Origin: CAWEDP01 sp963807925
Lineage (GTDB): Bacteria > Acidobacteriota > Vicinamibacteria > Vicinamibacterales > CAVVIG01
Assembly: GCA_963807925.1 (NCBI GenBank)
Contig: CAWEDP010000002.1
Location: forward strand, 3,162,001 to 3,226,000
Reading direction: 5' to 3'
Length of the DNA stretch: 64,000 nt
Shown here piece after piece: positions 27,794 through 34,453 of this stretch. Both the position numbers and the translations under genes were made by a program. The notes beneath the pieces were generated by a model. That model made no database searches and was not told the DNA's origin. It was given only the letters and a program-made list of their open reading frames with translations. Position 1 is the stretch's first letter, and the number at the start of each line of letters is the position of its first letter.

Positions 27794-28015
27794 CTAGGCG
27801 CCGCCGCCGGTCCGCCCTTCGCGGGTTCCGCGTAGCACCGCTCTCACCACCGGAATCGTGGTTGCCGCGCCGACGGCGACCAGTGCCAAGCCGAGCATCT
27901 GACGGCGTTCCGCCGGCATCCGGGCCGCCAGCAACAATCCGATTCCGGCCCCGAGCGCCGCGCGTGTTGCCACCGCCAGGCCGAAGATCGGCAGGTTCAA
28001 GACGAGCTGTTTCAT
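27794..28015 (-). CDS. small membrane protein of unknown function
   Basis: A 73-residue frame with two hydrophobic segments (LPIFGLAVATRAALGAGIGL and QMLGLALVAVGAATTIPVV) separated by basic residues. It ends 11 bp from the convergent nicotinamidase stop. GGACC upstream of ATG 28015 is a weak ribosome binding site. Not recognised; kept because its hydrophobic pattern is coherent. Confidence 0.5.
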   Translation of the reverse strand: MKQLVLNLPIFGLAVATRAALGAGIGLLLAARMPAERRQMLGLALVAVGAATTIPVVRAVLRGTREGRTGGGA

Positions 28016-28071
28016 GGTCCACCTGTCTGGTTGCGATTCTCAGGCGGCCGTCTGACGGAGCATGACGGCCC

Positions 28072-28372
28072 TCAGGCGCGGACGATCGCACCTCGGCCTT
28101 CACGCACCGGGAGGCCGAGCTCGGCCAGCTCGATCGGCAGCAACACGCCGATTGCCTCGGCGACCGACTCGGTTGTCGAGCGTCTCGCCGAAGAGGTCGA
28201 TCAACGCGGTCGCCATCGGCGCGCGGATGTCGTCGCGGTTGCTGCCATACAGAGAGAGGGCTGCGCGGGCCATCGCGGCTTGCCACCGCTTCGTCGTGCG
28301 AACCCTCTCACCAACGCGGCAGAGCAACCCGTCGGCTTCGAAGCGTGCCAACCACCACTGCGCGTCAGGCAT
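28072..28372 (-). pseudogene. small hypothetical protein gene with a single-base frameshift
   Basis: ATG 28372 overlaps the stop of the AhpD-like gene by 8 bases, so translational coupling is likely. The frame begins MPDAQWWLARFEADGLLCRV and runs to LIDLFGETLDN. It then turns arginine-rich and stops at 28100. Moving one base at about 28171 (a GG pair) gives ESVAEAIGVLLPIELAELG and a natural stop at 28072. With that single base removed the product would be 99 residues. No family is recognised. Either a sequencing error or a recent inactivation; error is favoured by the intact sequence on both sides. Confidence 0.6.
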
Positions 28373-28799
28373 GAACCGGCTGCTTCGGCGAAGACTTCGC
28401 CGAGCCGTGATGCTGCCGTACGTACTCGACGATCTCGAGCGTCTCCCTTCGGAACGTGTCGTAGTCGGTCTGCTGGGCATTGATGAACGTGGAGGCGCAC
28501 ATCGTCACGCCGCCCATCAGGCTCGCCTCCGCAATCTCAGCATCGGTTGCGCCGTAGAGCCTCGCCGATTCCGTGTGGAACAGGGCACAGTATCGGCACC
28601 GCGTGGCTCCTGAAACAGCGAGGCCCATCAGTTCCTTGTACTTGTTGGGAATCACCGTCTCGGCGAGATAGAAATCGCGCATCAGGCCCCAGAACCCGCT
28701 CAACCCAGGTTCCGGAATTTCCCGGAGCCAGTTCGGCACCTGGCCGAAGGCCTCGGCCATTTCACGGAACAGATCCTTCTTGCTCAATGCAGTAGCCAT
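28365..28799 (-). CDS. AhpD-like carboxymuconolactone decarboxylase family protein
   Basis: Helical protein of 144 residues with the AhpD-type redox motif CRYCALFHTESARLYGA (CxxC with a downstream His), suggesting peroxidase-linked thiol chemistry. Other family parts are AETVIPNKYKELMGLAVSG and EIAEASLMGGVTMCASTFIN. GGAGGGAAC precedes ATG 28799. No signal peptide, so cytoplasmic. It overlaps the next small gene by 8 bases (ATG inside the end of this gene), so the two products may act together. Confidence 0.83.
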   Translation of the reverse strand: MATALSKKDLFREMAEAFGQVPNWLREIPEPGLSGFWGLMRDFYLAETVIPNKYKELMGLAVSGATRCRYCALFHTESARLYGATDAEIAEASLMGGVTMCASTFINAQQTDYDTFRRETLEIVEYVRQHHGSAKSSPKQPVHA

Positions 28800-28868
28800 G
28801 GTTCCCTCCTTGTTGGATCACCATGGCGAGTGCATCAGCCGTACCGGCCGTCGCTCCGGAAGAGCGCT

Positions 28869-30009
28869 TCACTTGTTCGCGTCGTGAATTTCCGTCATGA
28901 AGAGGTCGACGAAACTCTCCAGACCGTGCTGAACCGCTGCGGCATGTGCCGCCGGCGCGCTGCTGCCGATGCCGCCCCGGTGCACCAGTGAAACCTGTAC
29001 CAGAACCGGCCGGTCGTGGTAGGAGAGCCTGGCCGTCGCGTGCGTGTAGAGGAACGCGTCGTACCGGGACACGCACGCGCCGTCCGACAGGCTCGTCGTC
29101 ATGACGTTGACGTACACATACGTGTCGTCGTCGGAATTCCTGCGGACGGCGAAGCCGCCGTCGGTAAGTCGCTTGGACAGCACGCGTTCGATGCTGTCGC
29201 GATTCAGTCCGCACGCGACGGCCTGGGCGCTCAGAATCCTCGACGAGAATCCCGAGGCTGTTGAGTCCCCGCAGTTCGGCGCCCGGCCGCTGGTCGAAGG
29301 TCTCGGCCGCATGCTGGCTGGACGGTCCGGGGGGCGCCGCCGCGCTCGCCGGAGCGAGCGTCTCGGACGCGACGGCGGGATCGTAGACGCGTCGCGCCTT
29401 GTCGCCCGCACCGTGCTGGAGGAACTGCATCTCGACGACGAGCTGCGAGGGGTTCGACGAGCGTGAATACGTGTAGCGGACGTCACGGTCCTGCTCGGCG
29501 TGGTAGACGACCACGAGCCGATCACCGTCGCGTGTGGTCGTTGCGGTGAGCGGAACGCCGTCGATCTCGAGCGACTCTTCCCTGCCGTTGGGATGAAGCG
29601 TTCGCGATTGTCCGGGCTCGTTCGTGATCGTGACGGCGGAAGGGGTGTCCACGATAGCCAAACGGACTGGAGGATTGCGCACTTCCGCGGTCAGCAGTTG
29701 GACACGCCGGGCGTCCTCGTAGCTTTCGCGGCGCACGGGAAAGGAACCGCCCGCCCCTCGGCTGCCGCCGCCGGTCGATCCGCGGCGCCTGCGGCCCCCG
29801 GCGCCCGGCGCCGCGTCCTGACCGTCTCCGCCCGACCTGGGAATCCAGTCCACGTTGAATCCCATTTCACGGGGGAACTCGCTCAGCGAACGGTCGAGCG
29901 ACCAGAGGCCGGCGAGCGATGAGGCATCCTGCGCGTGCCCCGGAGCGGGGAGCAGGATGGTTGAGGCAGCCGCCGTGACGACACATGCGAGCACGAATGA
30001 CCGTGGCAT
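28869..30009 (-). pseudogene. secreted two-part hypothetical protein with a single-base frameshift
   Basis: ATG 30009 starts a signal peptide (CVVTAAASTILLPAPGHAQ). The first part has SLAGLWSLDRSLSEFPREMG, a glycine/arginine-rich stretch and DVRYTYSRSSNPSQLVVEMQ. It runs in one frame to LRGLNSLGILVED. There the frame changes: removal of one base at 29235-29236 continues with LSAQAVACGLNRDSIERVL, NSDDDTYVYVNVMTTSLSDG and ends FVDLFMTEIHDANK. Corrected length is 379 residues. Both halves look conserved and unspoiled, so a sequencing error is likelier than decay. Function unknown. The mobile element lies about 50 bp upstream of this start. Confidence 0.65.
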
Positions 30010-30060
30010 GACCCGTAGACCCACCCTAGCACGGCGTGCCGTTTGTAAACCATCGCGAGC

Positions 30061-30066
30061 GACACG
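30061..30066. repeat. target-site duplication, left copy
   Basis: GACACG directly abuts the left inverted repeat of the mobile element and is repeated exactly outside the right repeat at 32952-32957. A direct repeat of this kind is left by transposase-mediated insertion. Confidence 0.75.
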
Positions 30067-30089
30067 GGGTAGTGGTCTAGTTTCGATTT
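30067..30089 (+). repeat. left terminal inverted repeat
   Basis: GGGTAG followed by TGGTCTAGTTTCGATTT. Matches the inverse of 32929-32951 at 22 of 23 positions; the sixth base differs (G here, T in the right repeat). Confidence 0.88.
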
Positions 30090-30122
30090 TCTGCATTTTT
30101 CCAGCCGTGCGATACTTCGTTC

Positions 30123-30374
30123 ATGCCTTCCCGAGCACCTAAACGCCGTCCTCGCGATATGAACCAGCTCGCCTACCAAATTGTTCAGGAAGCCACTGGC
30201 CAAGCGCCGCCGGAGCCTCCGACAGCGCCAGATACCCGCAACCCTGCCGCCGTCGCCCTGTCGAAGCTCGGTGCCTCAAAAGGCGGGAAGGCCCGAGCCG
30301 CGAAGCTGTCGGCCGCGAAACGGTCGGCCATCGCCCGCAAGGCCGTGCTTGCGCGTTGGCGTAAATCACGTTAA
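30123..30374 (+). CDS. small basic H1-like protein carried by the mobile element
   Basis: An 83-residue product with N-terminal basic patch (MPSRAPKRRPRDMNQLAYQI), a proline-rich linker and a C-terminal lysine/alanine helix (SKGGKARAAKLSAAKRSAIA, ending ARKAVLARWRKSR). This composition is that of histone H1-like or nucleic-acid-binding tails. I have seen related small proteins near IS-type elements, but no function is established. GATACT six bases before the ATG could be a -10, giving a leaderless message. It converges with the 56-residue membrane protein gene, overlapping it by 9 bases. It may help the element or its host DNA to fold. Confidence 0.7.
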   Translation: MPSRAPKRRPRDMNQLAYQIVQEATGQAPPEPPTAPDTRNPAAVALSKLGASKGGKARAAKLSAAKRSAIARKAVLARWRKSR

Positions 30375-30536
30375 GTCCTCCGAGTCTTCTTCGTCTTCCT
30401 GTTCATCTTTCCGAAGTAGCTGCCGCAGTAGTTCCGTCTGTTCCTTCTGTCCATTTTCGAGCTTGTCTAGCGCATTCGCAAGCACGGCGCCAACCGCAAG
30501 GATGGTGAACACAAGCAAGATGGTCAGCCACGTCAT
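30366..30536 (-). CDS. tiny single-pass membrane protein carried by the mobile element
   Basis: A 56-residue frame not long enough for usual calling limits. It has one N-terminal membrane helix (TWLTILLVFTILAVGAVLAN) followed by a charged helical tail rich in Glu, Gln and Asp (RQLLRKDEQEDEEDSEDLT). The ATG overlaps the stop of the upstream 145-residue membrane gene by 4 bases (ATGA type), which argues for coupled translation and a joint role. Function unknown. Confidence 0.6.
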   Translation of the reverse strand: MTWLTILLVFTILAVGAVLANALDKLENGQKEQTELLRQLLRKDEQEDEEDSEDLT

Positions 30537-30970
30537 GGTTTTACAGATCGATTCCTGATCTCTAGTTCGGCCTTCAGCCGAATTATTTCAGTCTCGGCCC
30601 GTTCAAGGGCTTCTGTGGAACTCTTCACGACTTCCATTGAGCGTTCGATTCCCTTCACAGCCGTTTGGTGAATATCAGCAAGCCGTTTAACGATTCGGCT
30701 GACATTGCGACTCGCAACCCAGTAGCCCAAGACGATGATGCTCATGACCAACATTTCGCCAAGGGTGATAACTGGCCATCGGGTCGGGCGCCGAATCACT
30801 GCTCTGCTGGCGGCATCAAGAAAATGCGCTACGGTCGTCAAGCAAGCGGCGATGAACGCTGCGACGCCAACGAACAGCGCGACGGCGACAATCTGGCGCC
30901 CGAAGGGCAACCGATCCTCTATCGCGCGCATGATCTCGCCGAGCTGTATTGACGGCGGCTCAATGGACAT
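30533..30970 (-). CDS. two-helix membrane protein with coiled-coil tail, carried by the mobile element
   Basis: 145 residues. Two transmembrane segments are predicted: IVAVALFVGVAAFIAACL (about 27-44) and LGEMLVMSIIVLGYWVAS (about 70-87). A long C-terminal coiled coil follows (IHQTAVKGIERSMEVVKSST and ALERAETEIIRLKAELEIRN). The layout recalls membrane-anchored scaffold or holin-like accessory proteins, but no family is recognised. It is coupled to the 56-residue membrane gene. It is transcribed divergently from the transposase, with a 9-bp inverted repeat between them. Confidence 0.68.
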   Translation of the reverse strand: MSIEPPSIQLGEIMRAIEDRLPFGRQIVAVALFVGVAAFIAACLTTVAHFLDAASRAVIRRPTRWPVITLGEMLVMSIIVLGYWVASRNVSRIVKRLADIHQTAVKGIERSMEVVKSSTEALERAETEIIRLKAELEIRNRSVKP

Positions 30971-31005
30971 GCCGAGAGGCTAACCCGGCGTGCTGACTTT
31001 CGGCT

Positions 31006-31053
31006 GTATTGTCTTGCTTGACAATACATAGTCGAGCAAGTATATTGTCTATT
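31006..31053 (+). promoter_or_regulatory. transposase promoter with operator-like inverted repeat
   Basis: TTGACA (31019-31024), a 17-base spacer and TATATT (31042-31047) form a near-consensus promoter. The expected transcription start falls at about 31054, the A of the transposase ATG, so the message would be leaderless. A perfect inverted repeat TGTATTGTC / GACAATACA (31006-31014 and 31021-31029, six-base loop) overlaps the -35. A third TATTGTC lies over the -10 at 31044-31050. These could bind a repressor. Confidence 0.6.
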
Positions 31054-31902
31054 ATGAATCAACTGAGCACGTCGGAGCGGGCCAAGGTCGTTTCGGTGCT
31101 GGTAGAAGGCAACAGCCTGCGGGCGACAGCGCGGATTACCGGCGTTGCTCGAATGACGGTTGAAAAACTGCTGCGCGACCTGGGCACCGCCTGTGCTCGT
31201 TATCACAACGCGACAGTGCGAAGCCTGAAATCGCAGCGCGTTCAGTGCGATGATATCTGGTCCTTCGTCGGCGCGAAACAGAAGAACGTTCCGTATGCGA
31301 AGCGGAAGGAATGGGGCGATTGCTGGACGTGGACCGGCATGGATGCCGACAGCAAATTGATCATCTCCTACATGATTGGACCGCGCACGCCAGCGACGGC
31401 GTACGACTTCATGGCGGATGTCGCGTCGCGCCTCGCGAACCGAGTGCAACTCACAACCGATGGCTTGCGCGTTTACCTCAACGCCGTTGATTACGCCTTC
31501 GGTACCGACATTGACTACGCGATGTTGGAAAAACACTACGGGATGTCGGCGAGCGGCGATAGCGCAGCCGTTCGCTATAGCCCCGCAAAGTTCATCGGTG
31601 CTAAGCGCGCCATCGTGAGCGGCGATCCGAACCCACGCCACATCTCGACCAGTTACGTCGAACGTCAGAATCTCACAATGCGAATGCACATGCGTCGGTT
31701 TACTCGTTTGACCAACGGGTTCAGTAAGAAAATCGAGATGCACGCGCACAACATCGCGTTGCACTTCGCCTACTACAACTTCTGCAAGATCCATCAGACC
31801 CTGCGAGTCACTCCGGCGATGGAAGCGGGCATCAGCGATCATGTGTGGTCACTCGAAGAACTCATTGGCCTACTCGTCACGAATAAGGAATCAGCCGCTT
31901 GA
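31054..31902 (+). CDS. IS1-like DDE transposase
   Basis: Transposase of 282 residues from ATG 31054. The N-terminal helix-turn-helix is ERAKVVSVLVEGNSLRATAR. The DDE-type core has CDDIWSFVGAKQKNV (first Asp), QLTTDGLRVYLNAVD (second Asp) and STSYVERQNLTMRMHMRR (Glu), typical of the IS1-type transposases. The C-terminus has IALHFAYYNFCKIHQTLRVT. No internal frameshift or stop is seen, so it is probably functional. It overlaps the convergent protease gene by 12 bases. The leaderless promoter upstream would limit expression. Confidence 0.88.
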   Translation: MNQLSTSERAKVVSVLVEGNSLRATARITGVARMTVEKLLRDLGTACARYHNATVRSLKSQRVQCDDIWSFVGAKQKNVPYAKRKEWGDCWTWTGMDADSKLIISYMIGPRTPATAYDFMADVASRLANRVQLTTDGLRVYLNAVDYAFGTDIDYAMLEKHYGMSASGDSAAVRYSPAKFIGAKRAIVSGDPNPRHISTSYVERQNLTMRMHMRRFTRLTNGFSKKIEMHAHNIALHFAYYNFCKIHQTLRVTPAMEAGISDHVWSLEELIGLLVTNKESAA

Positions 31903-32823
31903 ATCCTTCGGCTTATCTCTCGCTGTTTTGAGAAGATCCGAAAGTCCCTCAAACGTATCCGAGGCGTAGACCCTTCCATCCGGCTCAATCATGATTGATG
32001 ATCCAGGTGGCACGCCAGGATATGGATCGTTGATCGCGTTCAATCCTCGCGTTAGTACATCTCGCACGCCGTGCTCAAAATCGCTCACACGTAACTGACG
32101 GGCGGTCGAGAGAAATGCGTTCAATTGCTCATCGAACTGCGAGGCTGGTAGACCTATATCCGCACACGACAACAGCAGTGCATCAATGGTCTGACTAAAT
32201 CTTTTTACACGTTCTTGGAGTTCGCGCACGGCTTCATTGCGGTCGAGCACGATCGCATGTGGCAGCGCTAGAACAACCGATGTTGGGCCGCCAACGTAGT
32301 TTGATGTGTTTCCAGCCAATACGAAGACGTACATTCCGACGATGCGCGCTTGCCCAACCGTCAACGATGAACGATACAGACGTTGCACGGCGTGCTCATA
32401 TATGGGCTCCTCCCAGCCGATGAGCGCGTATGTGGTAATCGGGATCAACCGCGATGCCGCCGTACGCCAGACCTCAACAGCCCGAGACTGGATCGGCCTC
32501 GCTGCAACGATGAATCGTGGTGCGCGGTCTTTCCTCGGATAGACCGTCGCTTCTTTTCGGCTGAATTCCAGCAGCTCTAAATGAAGCAGTCGCTGCAATT
32601 CGCTCAATGTTGAAGCGTTCGAGGCGCGAACGGCTACCGAGAGCTTATCGACGCACGCATCTATGACATCTCCGTGACCCGTTCCAGCGATGGACACTTG
32701 GAAATTGCCCCATGTTTCTGCATCAATCTTTTGCCGCGCGACGCGGTAGGGGCCAGCGGTCTCCTGCGAGTCCGCGCACAGAACGAATCCGTCCGAGCAC
32801 TTGAAGGCGGCAATGAGCGTCAT
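31891..32823 (-). CDS. proteasome-beta/Anbu-like Ntn hydrolase carried by the mobile element
   Basis: 310 residues. ATG 32823 has GAGAGGA seven bases upstream and places Thr second, so removal of Met exposes Thr1. The upstream open frame is proline/arginine-rich and rejected. The mature start TLIAAFKCSDGFVLCADSQE matches proteasome-beta and Anbu peptidases: Thr1 nucleophile, Asp17 exactly in register, and lysine at about 31 near the usual Lys33. GTGHGDVIDACVDKL follows, like the SVAGSGD-type loop. The C-terminal third is helical and differs. It converges on the transposase, and the pair shares 12 bases. A self-assembling peptidase is possible; the substrate is unknown. Confidence 0.75.
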   Translation of the reverse strand: MTLIAAFKCSDGFVLCADSQETAGPYRVARQKIDAETWGNFQVSIAGTGHGDVIDACVDKLSVAVRASNASTLSELQRLLHLELLEFSRKEATVYPRKDRAPRFIVAARPIQSRAVEVWRTAASRLIPITTYALIGWEEPIYEHAVQRLYRSSLTVGQARIVGMYVFVLAGNTSNYVGGPTSVVLALPHAIVLDRNEAVRELQERVKRFSQTIDALLLSCADIGLPASQFDEQLNAFLSTARQLRVSDFEHGVRDVLTRGLNAINDPYPGVPPGSSIMIEPDGRVYASDTFEGLSDLLKTARDKPKDSSG

Positions 32824-32928
32824 ACGCTTCCTCTCAGGAAGCCGCCTTGGCTTTGGTGGGAAATGCGGACGCGACGGCTTCGGCGTCAGCATACGCCGGG
32901 CCATCCTGCACGAGCAAGTACAAAGGCT

Positions 32929-32951
32929 AAATCGAAACTAGACCAATACCC
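32929..32951 (-). repeat. right terminal inverted repeat
   Basis: Reads AAATCGAAACTAGACCA then ATACCC on the plus strand. It is the inverse of 30067-30089 with one mismatch and lies directly before the GACACG duplication. Confidence 0.88.
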
Positions 32952-32957
32952 GACACG
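32952..32957. repeat. target-site duplication, right copy
   Basis: GACACG adjacent to the right inverted repeat, identical to 30061-30066. Six bases is slightly short for IS1-type elements, which commonly duplicate 8-9 bp. Confidence 0.75.
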
Positions 32958-32980
32958 GCCGGCGTCGCGGTCGACGCGCG

Positions 32981-33256
32981 CTATTGTCCGTCGATGATGT
33001 TGTAGATCTCGGAGATTGTCGGCCTGGCCTCGATGCCCATCTCCTGGAGGATCGGCATGAGCTTGGCGCCGAAAGCGTCGAGCTTGACCTGACTCTCGAA
33101 GACGTCTATCACCTGTAGCCGCTCCCTGTCGCCGTAGCAGATGTGGTACAGCTGCCCATCGGGTACTCTGAGACCGATTTGGGTGAGTCGGCGAATCACC
33201 TCATCGTATTTCGACGCATTCGCGCCCTTGACCTCGAACATCGCGAGTATCGCCAC
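32981..33256 (-). CDS. small dimeric alpha/beta-barrel-type protein
   Basis: 91 residues with FEVKGANASKYDEVIRRLTQ, DGQLYHICYGDRERLQVIDV and the helix LDAFGAKLMPILQEMGIEA. This strand-helix pattern resembles ferredoxin-like dimeric alpha/beta-barrel proteins (antibiotic-biosynthesis-monooxygenase-like). GGAGGAA precedes the ATG at a usual distance. No catalytic residue can be named. It stands alone between the mobile element and the regulator gene. Confidence 0.7.
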   Translation of the reverse strand: MAILAMFEVKGANASKYDEVIRRLTQIGLRVPDGQLYHICYGDRERLQVIDVFESQVKLDAFGAKLMPILQEMGIEARPTISEIYNIIDGQ

Positions 33257-33320
33257 GCTTCCTCCTTCGATTCAGCAGCCTGACGTTGTGTGGGTCGGCA
33301 CCGGATCGTACCAGCGTCTG

Positions 33321-34430
33321 TCAACTGCCATCAGGGAAACCGCCCCGGTGCAGAACCATGGGGTAGTGCGGCAGCGTGTGGGGCGCGCAGACCGACGCTC
33401 GCCAACCATCGGGGTACGGCTTCAATCCGCGAACGAGCGGGGAGGGGCGCGCGGTGGGTTCACCGACCAATGCCTCGAGCGATCCTCGAAGAGCGACGAG
33501 AGCGTCCTCACCAAAGCGCACTCGCCAGCGCGCTTCGATGTCGCCGAGCAGCTCGCGGTGCGCGAGCTGAAGCTCACGGCCCCTCGAAGTCAGGCGAGCC
33601 ACCTGCGCCCCGCTGACGGTCGGGTCCGGCCCTACGACAGCGGCGTGCATCTTCTGCAGAACGCCCAGCGCCATGCTGATCGCCTCCTTCGAGACACCTG
33701 TCAGGAGGGGAAGATCTCGGACGCGGACGCCCCTTTCGTCGAGGACCCGCACGAGGTTGGCGCCGATCGCGAGCGACACCTTCGACGTGCGCTCGAACTC
33801 GATGGCGAACGACAGGAGCACCCGCGAGAGCAGCGCCGGCAGTGGCAGATGGGAACTGCTGCGATCGTCGAATCCATCCGTTGGCAGGCGTTGGCGCTCC
33901 GGTCCCTTGCTGAACAGACCGTATCTCAGGATGGGGAGACAATCGGGCAGGCCGGCGTCCATCCGGCGGACCAGCCCCAACAGCGACTCCCGGAGCTGGC
34001 CGATCTCGTCCTTGCCGAAGCGCGCCTTCCAGCGCCTCTCGATGACGGTGGAGAGCGGCCGCCATGTCTCCTGAGCCTTCTGCCCTGCGGGAGTCGCGCG
34101 AACGATCCAGTCAGATCGAGGCGGCTTCGGCCGACCGTCTGCCGGATCCGGTTCGACGATGATGTAGCCCCATCTTTCCATCCCCTTCAAGTTCGTCGGC
34201 GTGCGGGCGAGCTCCTCGAGCCTGCGGACCGACACTCCCTCCTTGCAGATGAACTGCATGCAGTTCGCCCACATCACGAGCGACACCAGCCACGGAGCGT
34301 GGCGCGAGGTTGTGGAACCGCCCCTCGTCGTCCGATGGGGCATCCGCCGTTCGAACTCATTGTCGAACTCGATGGTGAACGCCACCAGCACCTGCGAGAG
34401 CAGCGACGACAACGGGAGCCGGCCAGCCAT
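33321..34430 (-). CDS. duplicated winged-helix, MarR-like regulator
   Basis: 369 residues built from two homologous halves. The first starts LPLSSLLSQVLVAFTIEFDN and the second (about residue 205) LPLPALLSRVLLSFAIEFER. Each is followed by a winged-helix pattern: SVRRLEELARTPTNLKGMER in the first, VRVRDLPLLTGVSKEAISMA in the second. Each half ends with an ERRWKARFGKD or EARWRVRFGED helix. ATG 34430 is selected; the upstream frame is shadow. The product likely works as a pseudo-dimer DNA-binding protein. It is the last gene of the run that includes the methanethiol oxidase-like gene and may regulate it. Ligand unknown. Confidence 0.7.
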   Translation of the reverse strand: MAGRLPLSSLLSQVLVAFTIEFDNEFERRMPHRTTRGGSTTSRHAPWLVSLVMWANCMQFICKEGVSVRRLEELARTPTNLKGMERWGYIIVEPDPADGRPKPPRSDWIVRATPAGQKAQETWRPLSTVIERRWKARFGKDEIGQLRESLLGLVRRMDAGLPDCLPILRYGLFSKGPERQRLPTDGFDDRSSSHLPLPALLSRVLLSFAIEFERTSKVSLAIGANLVRVLDERGVRVRDLPLLTGVSKEAISMALGVLQKMHAAVVGPDPTVSGAQVARLTSRGRELQLAHRELLGDIEARWRVRFGEDALVALRGSLEALVGEPTARPSPLVRGLKPYPDGWRASVCAPHTLPHYPMVLHRGGFPDGS

Positions 34431-34453
34431 GGCTGTGATGCGACTCTGCAGAG

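Larger units (their letters stand above)
30067..32951. mobile_element. IS1-like transposon with passenger genes including a proteasome-like protease
   Basis: A 2885-bp element bounded by 23-bp inverted repeats (one mismatch) and flanked by GACACG direct repeats. It holds five genes: a basic small protein (30123-30374, +), two overlapping membrane proteins (30366-30970, -), a DDE transposase (31054-31902, +) and a proteasome-beta-like hydrolase (31891-32823, -). Nearly all of it is coding. GC is about 50-55% in the lines counted, against 65-70% around it, which supports recent transfer. It landed in the intergenic region upstream of the frameshifted secreted-protein gene without breaking a gene. 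Passenger genes without an obvious antibiotic or metal role are unusual for an IS of this size. Confidence 0.85.

Noticed and set aside
30061..30067. A 7-bp target duplication GACACGG
   Set aside because: The left side has too few G bases to hold both a 7-bp repeat and the GGG start of the inverted repeat; six bases fit both sides.
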